Positions 1 through 8,335 of a stretch of 29,482 nt of DNA are shown here, in pieces; the stretch's first letter is position 1; each line of letters begins with the position of its first letter. Source of the DNA: Clostridiales bacterium (GTDB lineage Bacteria; Bacillota; Clostridia; Christensenellales; Aristaeellaceae); NCBI GenBank assembly GCA_004552515.1, contig SFOF01000037.1, forward strand, positions 1-29,482, given 5' to 3'. The notes below the pieces were generated by a model that searched no databases, was not told the DNA's origin, and worked only from the letters and a program-made list of their open reading frames with translations. The translations under genes were made by a program, and so were the position numbers.

Positions 1-9
1 CTACCAGAA

Positions 10-44
10 AACCTCTTTCGTCCAGACGGATGAGAGAGGTTTTT
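10..44 (+). terminator. Rho-independent terminator of a gene upstream of the window
   Basis: A 14-bp RNA stem (two G-U wobbles) with loop AGAC pairs positions 10-23 with 28-41 and runs straight into a T tract. It is preceded by an A run, so it could work in both directions. The gene it ends lies outside the window. Confidence 0.75.
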
Positions 45-477
45 CTCTTGTTATTTTCAGCCTTCAGCCGCACCGCCGGCAGCATCGGAATCTCCCTCTC
101 GGAAGGCGCAGGTTCGCGCGGTCTTTTCGTTCGTTCGAGTAAGGGTCGTGCCCTTGCGACGCAGAATCAGCGAAAGAGAGCGATCAAAAAATTTCCAGAA
201 GCGCTCCAAGCGCATTTAAGAACCAGCCCCGCAACTCCTCTTTTTCTTTTTCGCCGCGCAGTGTCTGAAATGCCTATGAAAACTCAATTTTCTGAAAGGC
301 GGCTCGCTTTTCGGAACGAAGCCCGCCGTTTCAGCGGCGCCAAGAGAGTAATAAACGCCGACGCAGTATGGAAGCCGCGCATAGCCTCCCCGCGATTGAA
401 GGCCGTTCCTCGCGGCGCCGGCGCGCCTTTTCGGGAGACGAAACATGCGTCTTTTCCGTCTGTTTTCATGGATTCGA
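45..477. other. Gene-poor stretch, no supported feature
   Basis: About 430 bases lie between the first terminator and the promoter at 478. Open frames exist on both strands, but none has a ribosome binding site with a convincing start, and their translations are Arg/Ala-rich with no family resemblance. I looked for tRNA T-arms and for tmRNA or SRP RNA signatures and found none. A degraded gene or an unrecognised RNA cannot be excluded. Confidence 0.4.
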
Positions 478-506
478 TTGACAAATCAGGCGCGGCATTT
501 TACAAT
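478..506 (+). promoter_or_regulatory. Sigma-A promoter of the yprB-like gene
   Basis: TTGACA at 478-483, a 17-bp spacer and TACAAT at 501-506. The predicted transcription start near 513 lies downstream of the upstream in-frame ATG at 509, which supports the later start at 572. Confidence 0.8.
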
Positions 507-571
507 AAATGCAGCATGGATTTTCAGGCTCCGCGCCATCGCGGAATATCGCCGGAAGGAGGGGCATCGGC

Positions 572-1717
572 ATGGCTTCGTCGCTGAAGAGCAAACTGAA
601 CGCACTCTCTTCGTCCGCGCCCAAAAAGCCTGTGCAAAAGCCCGTCCTGATGGAATACCGCAGCGAAACGGCCGCGGAAAGGGCGCTGTTTTCTCTTCCC
701 GCCGAGGGCGTTCGGCGCATGGCGTTCGACGCGCCGTTCGACGCGCGGCGCGCGCTGTTCCTCGATACGGAGACGACCGGCCTGTCCGGCGGCGCGGGCA
801 CGGTGGCCTTTCTGGTGGGGCTGGGCCGCGTCGAGGGCGATCGCTTCGTCGTGTATCAGTACATGATGTCCAATTACGGCGCAGAGGCGCTGCTGCTCGA
901 AAAAATCACGCCGATGATCCGCGAGGCGCAGACGCTCGTCACGTTCAACGGCCGCTCGTTCGACGTGCCGCTGCTCCGTTCGCGCTTCACCATGTGCCGC
1001 ATGGACGATCCCACCGCCGGCAAGCCGCATCTCGATCTCATCCATCCGGCGCGGCGCGTCTGGAAGCTGCGCCTGAAGGACTGCTCTCTCGGCCACATTG
1101 AGGAAACCGAGCTGGGACTGCATCGCGATCACGATATTCCCGGCGCGGAGGTGCCCGAGCGCTACTTTTCCTTCCTCAAGACCGGCGATATGACGCTGCT
1201 CGAGGACGTCGTCGATCACAACCGGCAGGACATCGTGTCGCTGGGCACGCTGCTCGCGCGCCTGGCCGGCAGCTACGCCGCGCCGCTCGAGCAGACCAGT
1301 ATGCTGGACGTGTTCTCGCTGGGGCGCGCGCTGCAAAGGCGCGGCGAACGCGGCGACGCGGAAACCTGCTACCGGCTGGCCGCCAAAGAGCGCCCGCTGA
1401 GCACCATCGAGCGGCTGCGCGAGCGCCATGTCGCGGCCAGCGCCAACCGGCAGCTCTCGCTCATGCTGCGCTCGGGCGGGGATATGCTCCGCGCCGAATC
1501 GGTCTGGCGCGACATGATCGACCGGCGGCAGATGGGAATATTCCCCTATGTGGAGCTGGCCAAGCTCTATGAGCACAGCCGTCGCGATCCCGAGGAAGCG
1601 CTGCGCCTGACCGAGCGGGCGCTCGAGCTGGCCGCGGACGACGAGGAAAAGGCCGCGCTGCACAAGCGCAGAGAACGGCTGACGCGGCGCATCGAAGCGC
1701 GCAGGTCTTCAAAATAA
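572..1717 (+). CDS. yprB: YprB-like RNase H-fold 3'-5' exonuclease domain protein
   Basis: A 381-residue protein with a DEDD-type exonuclease core. D65 and E67 sit in a LDTETTGLSGG motif, D131 in TFNGRSFDVPLL and D220 in HNRQDIVSL, matching the metal-binding acidic residues of the YprB RNase H-like family. The C-terminal third (about 240-381) is helical with TPR-like repeats, as in YprB proteins of similar length (about 400 residues). The start at 572 follows GGAAGGAGG and lies after the promoter, so the ATG at 509 is unlikely. The physiological substrate of YprB is not well established; nucleic-acid 3'-end cleavage is inferred from the fold. It is followed after 57 bp by a TPR protein gene and may be co-transcribed with it. 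Confidence 0.8.
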   Translation: MASSLKSKLNALSSSAPKKPVQKPVLMEYRSETAAERALFSLPAEGVRRMAFDAPFDARRALFLDTETTGLSGGAGTVAFLVGLGRVEGDRFVVYQYMMSNYGAEALLLEKITPMIREAQTLVTFNGRSFDVPLLRSRFTMCRMDDPTAGKPHLDLIHPARRVWKLRLKDCSLGHIEETELGLHRDHDIPGAEVPERYFSFLKTGDMTLLEDVVDHNRQDIVSLGTLLARLAGSYAAPLEQTSMLDVFSLGRALQRRGERGDAETCYRLAAKERPLSTIERLRERHVAASANRQLSLMLRSGGDMLRAESVWRDMIDRRQMGIFPYVELAKLYEHSRRDPEEALRLTERALELAADDEEKAALHKRRERLTRRIEARRSSK

Positions 1718-1774
1718 CCGCCGGCGATAAGGCGGCGCATAGCTTTTATAATCATGCAGGGAGGCGTTTTTATC

Positions 1775-2536
1775 ATGGGATTTTTTGACAAATACAAGGC
1801 GGAGAACGCCGGACGCAAGGCCTACGGACTGCACGTCGTGGGCAACCGGCTCTATGATCAGGACAAAACGGCCGAGGCTAAGGCCAAGCACGAGCAGGCG
1901 CTCAAGCTCTATGAGGAAGCGATCAGGGGCGGCTGCACCAAGCCCAGCTACGTCATGGCCTACGGCGTGCTGCTGCTGCGCTTCGCCCGCTTTGAGGAGG
2001 CCAAAGAGTTGTTCCTGAAGGCCGATTCCACGCCCGGCATCACCAAGGCGGAAAAGCGCCAGCTGCGCATCAACTTTGCCATCTGCCAGTGGAAGCTGGG
2101 GCAGCTCGATTCGGCCATCTCCAATCTGAAGATCGCCATGAGCGAAGCGCCCACCGGTATGCTCTACGGCTCCTTGGGCTACATCCTCATCGAAAAGGCC
2201 CGGCAAACCGGCGATTTCGCCGAGGCGCTCGAGTTCAACACCAAGGCGCTGGATTACGACGACGAGGACGCTGTGGTGCTGGACAATCTGGGCCAGCTCT
2301 ATCTGGCCATGGGTGATCGCGAAAAGGCGCTGACCTACTTCAAAAAGGCGCACGAGAACAAGCCCCGCCAGGTGGACACGCTCTATTATCTGGCGCGCCT
2401 GGCCGCCGAGGACGGCGATACGAAGCAGGCGATCGACTATCTAAACAGCGCGCTGGACGGCAACTATTCCGCGCTGTGCACCACCACCCGCCAGCAGGCG
2501 CTCGATCTTAAAGCCGAGCTGGAAAAGAAGGGCTGA
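1775..2536 (+). CDS. Tetratricopeptide-repeat protein
   Basis: A 253-residue soluble protein with no signal peptide. It is built of helical pairs with TPR signatures such as LDNLGQLYLAMGDREKALTYF near residues 170-190 and a following unit with YYLARLAAEDGDTKQAIDYL. The first part (about 20-130) holds less regular repeats. The start at 1775 is preceded by AGGGAGG at good spacing; the ATG at 1754 lacks a site. TPR proteins act as protein-protein scaffolds; partner and role cannot be read from the sequence. A TATAAT at 747-752 lies just upstream but has no clear -35, so read-through from yprB is equally likely. Confidence 0.75.
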   Translation: MGFFDKYKAENAGRKAYGLHVVGNRLYDQDKTAEAKAKHEQALKLYEEAIRGGCTKPSYVMAYGVLLLRFARFEEAKELFLKADSTPGITKAEKRQLRINFAICQWKLGQLDSAISNLKIAMSEAPTGMLYGSLGYILIEKARQTGDFAEALEFNTKALDYDDEDAVVLDNLGQLYLAMGDREKALTYFKKAHENKPRQVDTLYYLARLAAEDGDTKQAIDYLNSALDGNYSALCTTTRQQALDLKAELEKKG

Positions 2537-2596
2537 CGATTCCCCGCTCCAGCCGATGCTTTCAGGCGTCCAGAGCGACATTCGGGCGGTTTTCAG

Positions 2597-2625
2597 TTGA
2601 TTTTCGCCCGGCTTTCGCCTATAAT
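2597..2625 (+). promoter_or_regulatory. Sigma-A promoter of the xpaC/telA operon
   Basis: TTGATT at 2597-2602, a 17-bp spacer and TATAAT at 2620-2625, about 30 bp before the TTG start at 2655. It fits transcription of the xpaC-telA-lemA-TPM group as one unit, because no convincing promoter or terminator separates those genes. Confidence 0.8.
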
Positions 2626-2654
2626 ATCATCATAAACAGCAAGGAGATGGTCTC

Positions 2655-3302
2655 TTGAAAACAAGACGCGTTCCGTCCGCGCTGCCGATCTATATGGCCG
2701 CGGCGGTCTGGCTGATTTTCGGCCTGATCCATCCGATTTATAAATTCTGGCCGCTTCTCATCTGCGCGCTTTTGTCGGCGGCCGCGTACGCGCTGGGGCG
2801 CAGGCTGTTCCCCGGCCGCGTCGAGGAATACGAGGAAGCGCCCGCGTCCGGCGACGCGGAGGTCGATAAGCAGATCACCGAGGGCCGCGAGGCGCTGCAC
2901 CGCCTGCGCGAGGCCAATCTCGCCCTGCCCGACGAGGAGATCACCCGCCAGCTCGACCGCATGGAGCACGCCGGCGGCAAGATCTTCGAGGCGCTCGAGC
3001 GCAATCCCCGCCAGGCCATGCAGGTGCGCAAGTTCATGAACTACTATCTGCCCGTCACGGTCAAGCTGCTGGATCAGTATCGGCTGCTCGAGAGCACGGG
3101 GCTGGACGGCGAGCACATCGCCAAGTCCAAAACCGCCGTGGAAAACAGCCTGGGCATGATCGCATCCGCCTTTGAAAAGCAGCTGGACAACCTCTATAAG
3201 GACACGCAGCTGGACATCACCAGCGACATTCAGGTGCTCGAGACCATGATGGCCGCCGAGGGACTGACCAAACCCGAATCGAGCGCGCAGGCTGCGCACT
3301 GA
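2655..3302 (+). CDS. xpaC: XpaC-like protein (5-bromo-4-chloroindolyl phosphate hydrolysis family)
   Basis: A 215-residue protein with two closely spaced membrane segments near residues 10-27 and 30-48, then a cytoplasmic helical domain with a conserved FMNYYLPVTVKLLDQY segment (about 128-143) typical of the XpaC/halogen-hydrolase family. It starts with TTG at 2655, eight bases after AAGGAG. The family is named for a phenotype on an indoxyl phosphate substrate, and its biochemical role remains unclear. It is usually encoded next to telA, as here, which supports the assignment and points to an envelope or toxic-anion stress role. Its stop lies 68 bp before the likely GTG start of telA. Confidence 0.8.
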   Translation: MKTRRVPSALPIYMAAAVWLIFGLIHPIYKFWPLLICALLSAAAYALGRRLFPGRVEEYEEAPASGDAEVDKQITEGREALHRLREANLALPDEEITRQLDRMEHAGGKIFEALERNPRQAMQVRKFMNYYLPVTVKLLDQYRLLESTGLDGEHIAKSKTAVENSLGMIASAFEKQLDNLYKDTQLDITSDIQVLETMMAAEGLTKPESSAQAAH

Positions 3303-3369
3303 CCGCGCCGCGCCCAATCCCACCGCTGCCGCGACCGCCGAGGCGCCCATCGAGGAGATTAAGGAAGAA

Positions 3370-4419
3370 GTGCAGGAGGAGGTCAAAAAGCAGACCTTCT
3401 CGCCCGAGGAGCAGGCGCAGATCGACGAATTTGCCAAGAAGATCGACATCACCAATTCCTCGCTCGTGTTCCAGTACGGCGCGGGCACGCAGCAGAACAT
3501 CGCCTCCTTCTCCGACACCGCGCTCAACAATGTGCGCAGCAAGGATCTGGGCGAGGTGGGCGACATGATCGCTGGCCTTGTGACCGAGCTGCGCTCCTTC
3601 AACGTCGATTCCGACGAGAAGAAGGGGCTGTTCAGCTTCCTGCGCCAGAAAGTCGACAAGGTGCAGCTGCTCAAGAACCGCTACGACGACGTGGAAGTCA
3701 ACGTCAACAAGCTGGTCAACGAGCTGGAGAACCATCAGGTGCAGCTGCTCAAGGACATCGCCACGATGGATCAGCTCTACGACATGAACCTGACCTACTT
3801 CAAGGAGCTGTCCATGTACATCGCCGCGGGCAACGAGGCGCTCGAGGCCTTCCGCAGCGGCCCCCTCGCCGAGGCGCGCGCCAAGGCGCAGCAGTCCGGC
3901 CTGCCCGAGGACGCGCAGTACGCCAGCGACCTCGCCGCCAAGGCGGAGCGCTTTGAGAAGAAGCTCTACGATCTGGAGCTGACGCGCAACGTCGCCATTC
4001 AGATGGCCCCGCAGATCCGCCTGCTGCAAAACAACAATCAGGTGCTGGCCGAGAAGATCCAGTCCACCATCGTCAACACCATTCCGCTGTGGAAGAGCCA
4101 GATGGTGCTCGCCCTCGGCCTTCAGCATTCCCAGAGCGCCATGGAGGCGCAGCGCTCCGTCACCGACCTGACCAACGATCTGCTGCGCGCCAACGCCGAG
4201 AAGCTGCGCATGGGCAGCGTGGAGATCGCCAAGGAGAGCGAGCGCGGCATCATCGACATCGAGACGCTCACCGAGACCAACCAGAAGCTCATCCAGACCA
4301 TGGACGAGGTGCTGGAGATTCAAAAGACCGGCCGCCAGAAGCGCAAGGACGCGGAGAAGGAGCTGGTCAACATCGAGAATCAGCTGCGCAAAAAGATGCT
4401 CGAGATGAACATCGAATAA
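3370..4419 (+). CDS. telA: TelA-family toxic anion resistance protein
   Basis: About 349 residues, largely alpha-helical and coiled-coil, with the family segments QIDEFAKKIDITNSS, LVFQYGAGTQQ and LGEVGDMIAG near the N-terminus and long amphipathic helices after that. TelA-like (TerA/KlaA) proteins are linked to tellurite and other envelope stress tolerance in several bacteria; the mechanism is not settled. The GTG at 3370, four bases after AAGGA, is the only start with a binding site. The frame is open back to 3268 and encodes a plausible Ala/Pro/Glu-rich leader, but has no ATG, GTG or TTG there. The true N-terminus may therefore be longer, from a CTG at 3292, or the sequence may contain a small indel. 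Confidence 0.8.
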   Translation: MQEEVKKQTFSPEEQAQIDEFAKKIDITNSSLVFQYGAGTQQNIASFSDTALNNVRSKDLGEVGDMIAGLVTELRSFNVDSDEKKGLFSFLRQKVDKVQLLKNRYDDVEVNVNKLVNELENHQVQLLKDIATMDQLYDMNLTYFKELSMYIAAGNEALEAFRSGPLAEARAKAQQSGLPEDAQYASDLAAKAERFEKKLYDLELTRNVAIQMAPQIRLLQNNNQVLAEKIQSTIVNTIPLWKSQMVLALGLQHSQSAMEAQRSVTDLTNDLLRANAEKLRMGSVEIAKESERGIIDIETLTETNQKLIQTMDEVLEIQKTGRQKRKDAEKELVNIENQLRKKMLEMNIE

Positions 4420-4452
4420 GGCTGCTTCTCCCGACTCTGAAAGGACAACGCC

Positions 4453-4989
4453 ATGAAATTCACCGAAAACCGCCCGATCGCCTGCGCCGCGCTGGCGCTG
4501 GTCGTCGCCGGAACGCTCGTCATCGGCGGCGGCAACGCCCTGATCGATCAGAAAAAGGACGTTCAGGCCGCGTTTTCCGCGCCGTCGGAGAGCATTTCTG
4601 CCGAGCTTAAGGAAATGGCCGACAACGCCGTCGTCATGAACTCGATCGTCGCCAACGCCGAGGGCGCGGAAAGCGAAAAGACGGACGCCGTCTCGGCCGC
4701 CATAGACGCGCTGAACCGCGCCGAGACGATCCCCGATCGCTACGACGCGGCGCAGGCGCTGAACGCCGCCGTCGAGGATCTCTATTCCTACGGCTCCAAT
4801 CTGAAGCTGTCCGAAACCGACGCGGGCGACTTCCGCTACAAGTACAAGAACTTCTCCTCGGCGCTTTTGCGCATATCGCACGATTCATACAACGAGCAGG
4901 CCGCGGCGTTCAACGAGGAAAAGCGCGGCTTCCCCGCCGGGCTGATCAGCGCCGTGCGCGGCATCGGCGATGCGGCGCTGTACGAATAG
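4453..4989 (+). CDS. LemA-like membrane-anchored protein
   Basis: A 178-residue protein with an N-terminal hydrophobic anchor (about residues 9-28) followed by a helical domain. The C-terminal segment SYNEQAAAFNEEKRGFPAGL matches the LemA signature pattern SYNxxVxxFNxxxxxFPxN. The usual N-terminal LemA motif (RRxDLIPNLV) is degenerate, so this is a divergent member. AAAGGA lies 5' of the ATG. LemA proteins are commonly encoded beside TPM-domain proteins, as here, and are thought to act in envelope maintenance; no enzymatic role is known. The gene lies 33 bp after telA and is probably in the same operon. Confidence 0.7.
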   Translation: MKFTENRPIACAALALVVAGTLVIGGGNALIDQKKDVQAAFSAPSESISAELKEMADNAVVMNSIVANAEGAESEKTDAVSAAIDALNRAETIPDRYDAAQALNAAVEDLYSYGSNLKLSETDAGDFRYKYKNFSSALLRISHDSYNEQAAAFNEEKRGFPAGLISAVRGIGDAALYE

Positions 4990-5037
4990 CCCGTGACGTT
5001 CCACATGGCATCTCATCATGAAAGGACTGATGCGGAC

Positions 5038-6027
5038 ATGACGCTCAAACGACTCTCTGCCCTGCTTCTTGCGCTGCTGCTGACGGCCGCATCGGCGCTG
5101 GCCGCTCCCAAGGTCATTCAGCCCACAGAGGATTTTTACGTCAACGACAGCGCGAACGTTTTAAGCGACGAGGTCGAGGGCCTGATCGTGCTCAACAACG
5201 ACAAGCTCTATGCCGCCTGCGGCGCGCAGATCGTCTTTGTCACCGTGCCCACCACCGGCACGGCCTCCATCGAGGACTACGCCTACACGCTGTTCAACAG
5301 CTGGGGCATCGGCTCCAGCGACAAAAACAACGGCATTCTGCTGCTCATGGCCATCGATGACGACGATTACTGGCTCATGCAGGGCAAGGGACTGCAGGAC
5401 TACATCACATCCGGCGATCTGGACGATATGCTTCTCAACGACCTCGAGCCGGATTTTGCCGCAAAGGACTACTCCGCCGGCGCTGAGAAGCTGTTCACCG
5501 CGCTGTTCGAGGCGGTCGTTCAGGTCTACGATCTCAATCTGACGCTCGACACCACGCTTTACGACGACTACAGAGCCGCCCGCACGGAAAACGCCTACAC
5601 GCCCCCTGTCAGCAGCTCGAAAAGCAGCGGCGATGGCGGCGGCATACTGTTGATCGTGCTGATCGTGATCGTCATCGTGCTGATCAGCGCGGTCAATTCC
5701 AGACGCCGGCGCAGGCGTGCCTGGCAAGGCGGCGTGGGTATGCCGCCCCCGCCTCCGCGCCGTCGCGGCCCGACCGTCATCATCGCGCCCCGTCCGCCGC
5801 GCCGTCCGCGCCCGCCCATGGGCCATGAACCGCCGCCCCCGCCCTTTGGCGGCTTCGGTTCGCGTCCCTCCGGCTTTGGCGGCGGCCGTCCTTCCGGCGG
5901 TTCCCGTCCCTCGAGCTTTGGCAGCGGCCGTCCCTCCGGCGGTTCCCGTCCGTCCGGCGGCTTCGGCGGCGGACGTTCGGGCGGCGGCGGCGCTTCCCGC
6001 GGCGGCGGCGCCGGCCGTCATCGCTGA
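5038..6027 (+). CDS. TPM-domain membrane protein with Arg/Gly/Pro-rich tail
   Basis: A 329-residue protein. Residues 1-23 form a signal peptide with an ALA-AP cleavage site. The TPM domain follows (about 25-170), with features such as DSANVLSDE, IVFVTVPTTG and SDKNNGILLLMAIDDDDYW. A membrane segment rich in Ile/Val/Leu lies near 202-221. The last roughly 105 residues are a highly basic low-complexity tail of Arg, Pro and Gly with repeated GRPSGGSRPS units, predicted cytoplasmic. The ATG at 5038 gives a clean signal peptide and follows AAAGGA; the GTG at 4993 would spoil it. TPM proteins are linked to photosystem repair in plants and envelope quality control in bacteria. It pairs with the preceding LemA-like gene. 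Confidence 0.8.
   Translation: MTLKRLSALLLALLLTAASALAAPKVIQPTEDFYVNDSANVLSDEVEGLIVLNNDKLYAACGAQIVFVTVPTTGTASIEDYAYTLFNSWGIGSSDKNNGILLLMAIDDDDYWLMQGKGLQDYITSGDLDDMLLNDLEPDFAAKDYSAGAEKLFTALFEAVVQVYDLNLTLDTTLYDDYRAARTENAYTPPVSSSKSSGDGGGILLIVLIVIVIVLISAVNSRRRRRRAWQGGVGMPPPPPRRRGPTVIIAPRPPRRPRPPMGHEPPPPPFGGFGSRPSGFGGGRPSGGSRPSSFGSGRPSGGSRPSGGFGGGRSGGGGASRGGGAGRHR
5884..5967 (+). repeat. 42-bp tandem repeat inside the TPM-protein tail
   Basis: Two adjacent imperfect 42-bp units begin at 5884 and 5926, each encoding GRPSGGSRPS plus four residues (SFGS, then GFGG-like). Less regular copies flank them. They encode the low-complexity basic tail and could vary in number between strains. Confidence 0.6.
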
Positions 6028-6070
6028 CAGGCCGGTTGTGCGCCAAATGGATGCACCCCCATAAAATCAT

Positions 6071-6105
6071 CGCCCGCGAAAGAGACTGATCTCTCGCGGG
6101 CGTTT
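6071..6105 (+). terminator. Rho-independent terminator after the TPM gene
   Basis: CGCCCGCG pairs with CGCGGGCG around an AGAGA/TCTCT extension with one bulge and loop CTGA, followed by a short T run (TTTGG). It would end the xpaC-to-TPM operon before the permease gene. The weak T tract lowers confidence. Confidence 0.65.
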
Positions 6106-6143
6106 GGCTGTATTCTGAAAATCACGCAAGGAGACGAATTCCC

Positions 6144-6902
6144 ATGGCTGTAACGCTTTCCATGCTGCTCACGGTCTGCCCGCTCGCCTTTCTGGCCGCC
6201 ATTGTGGACGCCATAGGCGGGGGCGGCGGCCTGATTTCACTGCCGGCCTATCTGCTCACCGGATTGCCCCCGGCGCTGGCCTCCGGCTCAAACAAGATGT
6301 CCGCCTGTCTGGGCACGCTGGTGGCGACGGGCAAATTCCTGCGCGGCGGCAAGCTGCTGGTCAAGCCGTCCCTCTGCGCGATTGCGGGCGCGCTGCCCGG
6401 CGCGTATCTGGGCGCGGAGCTGCTGCAATTGTGCGATCCGGAGATCATCCGCATCCTGCTGGTGGTGGTCATTCCGCTCATGGCGCTGATCCTGCTTTTC
6501 AAGAGGGACGCGCCCGAGCAGAGCGCCCCCATGACGGCGGGGCGGCTGTGGGGCTGCGCGGGCATCGGGCTGGCGTGCGGGCTGTACGACGGCTTTTTCG
6601 GCCCGGGCACCGGCACGCTGCTCATCATGGGGCTGACCTATCTCATCGGCATGGACATGATCACCGCCTCGGGCAGCGCCAAGCTGATCAATCTGGCCAG
6701 CAACATTTCCGCGCTGGTTTCGCTGATCCTGGGCGGCGAGGTGCTGTTTGCGCTCGCCCTGCCGGCGGCGGCGTTCTCGATTGCGGGCGGCTATATCGGC
6801 TCGTATCTGGCCATGCGGCGCGGCGCAAGGCTCATCCGCTATATCATGCTGGGCGTGCTGGCGCTGCTCATCATCCGCCTGATTGTACAGTGGTTCGCCT
6901 GA
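6144..6902 (+). CDS. TSUP (TauE/SafE) family permease
   Basis: A 252-residue integral membrane protein with about eight hydrophobic segments. It carries the two repeated TSUP half-motifs: an N-terminal VDAIGGGGGLISLPAYLL (about residues 21-38) and a second-half GLYDGFFGPGTGTLLIM (about 147-163). Family members export or import sulfite, sulfonates, organosulfur compounds or other anions; the substrate here cannot be deduced. The ATG is preceded by AAGGAG at 6129. Only 24 bp separate it from the following acyltransferase gene, so the two are probably co-transcribed, although a shared function is not obvious. Confidence 0.85.
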   Translation: MAVTLSMLLTVCPLAFLAAIVDAIGGGGGLISLPAYLLTGLPPALASGSNKMSACLGTLVATGKFLRGGKLLVKPSLCAIAGALPGAYLGAELLQLCDPEIIRILLVVVIPLMALILLFKRDAPEQSAPMTAGRLWGCAGIGLACGLYDGFFGPGTGTLLIMGLTYLIGMDMITASGSAKLINLASNISALVSLILGGEVLFALALPAAAFSIAGGYIGSYLAMRRGARLIRYIMLGVLALLIIRLIVQWFA

Positions 6903-6926
6903 TTAACTCGACGGGAGACTGATTAT

Positions 6927-8321
6927 ATGGTATTCAGCAGCCTGATGTTCCTCTTCGTCTATCTGCCCGTCGTGCTGGCGGTCTACTATGTCGTGCCTCT
7001 CAAGGGACGCAATCCCGTGCTGTTTGCCGCCAGTCTGCTGTTTTACGGCTGGGGCGAGCCGGTCTATCTGGCCGTCATGATCGCCTCCATCGCGGTCAAC
7101 TACGGCTTCGGCCTGCTGGTTGAAAAATTCCGCGCCGAGGACAAAAAGGCGCGGCGCGTGGTGCTTCTGTCGGTGCTGTTCAATCTCGCGCTGCTCTTTT
7201 TCTTCAAGTATTTCGATTTTGTGATCGAGAATCTGCGTTCCATCCGACTGTTTTCGTCGCTTAAGCCGCTGGGATTGACGCTGCCCATCGGCATATCGTT
7301 TTACACGTTCCAGACCATGTCCTACACGATAGACGTCTATCGCGGCGAGGCGCGCTCTCAGAAGAACTTCGTGACGTTCGGCACGTTCGTGACGCTGTTC
7401 CCGCAGCTCATCGCCGGCCCGATCCTGCAATACCGCGATCTGGACGATCAGCTGCGCGAGCGCTCGAGCAGCGTCTCTCAGTTCGCGTCGGGCGTGGAAG
7501 TGTTCGTCGTCGGCCTGGCCAAGAAGGTGCTGCTGGCCAACAGTGTCGGCGCGCTGTGGGATGTGTACAAGGCCGCCGCCGCGCCGAGCTGCGTGGGCGC
7601 GTGGCTGGGCGTAATCGCCTTCACGTTCCAGATCTATTTCGACTTTTCCGGCTATTCCGATATGGCCGTGGGGCTGGGGCGTATGCTCGGGTTTGAGTTC
7701 ATGCGCAATTTCAACTATCCCTATATGGCGCGCAGCATCACCGATTTCTGGCGGCGCTGGCATATCTCGCTGGGCGCGTGGTTCCGCAATTACCTCTATA
7801 TCCCGCTGGGCGGCAACCGAAAGGGCAGGGCGCGCTGGCTGATCAATATACTGATCGTGTGGGCGGCCACCGGCCTCTGGCATGGCGCGAGCTGGAATTT
7901 CCTCCTGTGGGGCCTGTATTTCGCCGTGCTGCTGATGCTGGAAAAGCTGTTCCTGCTCAAGGGGCTGGAAAGGGCGCCGCGCGCCGTCGGACACGTCTAC
8001 GCGCTGTTTTTCATCATTCTGGGCTGGGCGCTGTTCGGCCTGGAGGACATGGGCGCGTGCGGGCGCTATCTGGCGGCGATGTTCGGCCTGAGCGGCGCGC
8101 CGCTCTATACCGCCACGGACGGCTATTATCTTGGAAGCTATGCGCGCCTCTTCCCGATACTGATCCTCGCCTGCACGCCGCTGGGCGCGCGGCTGTGGCA
8201 TAGGCTGAAGGAAAAGCCGCGCGGCGCGCTGGCGCTCATCCTCTGCCTGATCGCGCTCGTGCTCTCGACCGCCTATCTGGTGGATTCCACCTACAACCCG
8301 TTCCTCTATTTCCGCTTCTGA
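6927..8321 (+). CDS. MBOAT-family membrane O-acyltransferase (DltB/AlgI-like)
   Basis: A 464-residue polytopic membrane protein. It has the MBOAT hallmarks: FYTFQTMSYTIDVYRG (about 126-141), LIAGPILQY (161-169), YFDFSGYSDMAVGLGRMLG (237-255), FWRRWHISLGAWFRNYLYIPLG (274-295), and the likely catalytic His319 in GLWHGASWNF. Such enzymes pass an acyl group, usually acetyl, across the membrane to a polysaccharide or other surface polymer. The next gene encodes a DHHW/AlgX-like protein, the usual extracytoplasmic partner that completes transfer. No dltA/dltC or alginate genes are adjacent, so DltB itself is unlikely; acetylation of an exopolysaccharide or cell-wall glycan is the best inference. 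Confidence 0.9.
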   Translation: MVFSSLMFLFVYLPVVLAVYYVVPLKGRNPVLFAASLLFYGWGEPVYLAVMIASIAVNYGFGLLVEKFRAEDKKARRVVLLSVLFNLALLFFFKYFDFVIENLRSIRLFSSLKPLGLTLPIGISFYTFQTMSYTIDVYRGEARSQKNFVTFGTFVTLFPQLIAGPILQYRDLDDQLRERSSSVSQFASGVEVFVVGLAKKVLLANSVGALWDVYKAAAAPSCVGAWLGVIAFTFQIYFDFSGYSDMAVGLGRMLGFEFMRNFNYPYMARSITDFWRRWHISLGAWFRNYLYIPLGGNRKGRARWLINILIVWAATGLWHGASWNFLLWGLYFAVLLMLEKLFLLKGLERAPRAVGHVYALFFIILGWALFGLEDMGACGRYLAAMFGLSGAPLYTATDGYYLGSYARLFPILILACTPLGARLWHRLKEKPRGALALILCLIALVLSTAYLVDSTYNPFLYFRF

Positions 8322-8335
8322 AAGGAGACGCCCCG

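Noticed and set aside
30..587. 185-residue open frame at the start of the window
   Set aside because: It begins inside a terminator hairpin, has no ribosome binding site, overlaps the yprB promoter and has unspecific Arg/Ala-rich composition.
1717..1745. CCGCC/GGCGG hairpin after yprB as a terminator
   Set aside because: The stem is only five base pairs with a weak, distant T run. Read-through into the TPR gene is equally likely.
5884..5967. GC-rich repeats as a CRISPR or other array
   Set aside because: The repeat is in frame with the TPM-protein tail, has no spacers and encodes a low-complexity peptide.
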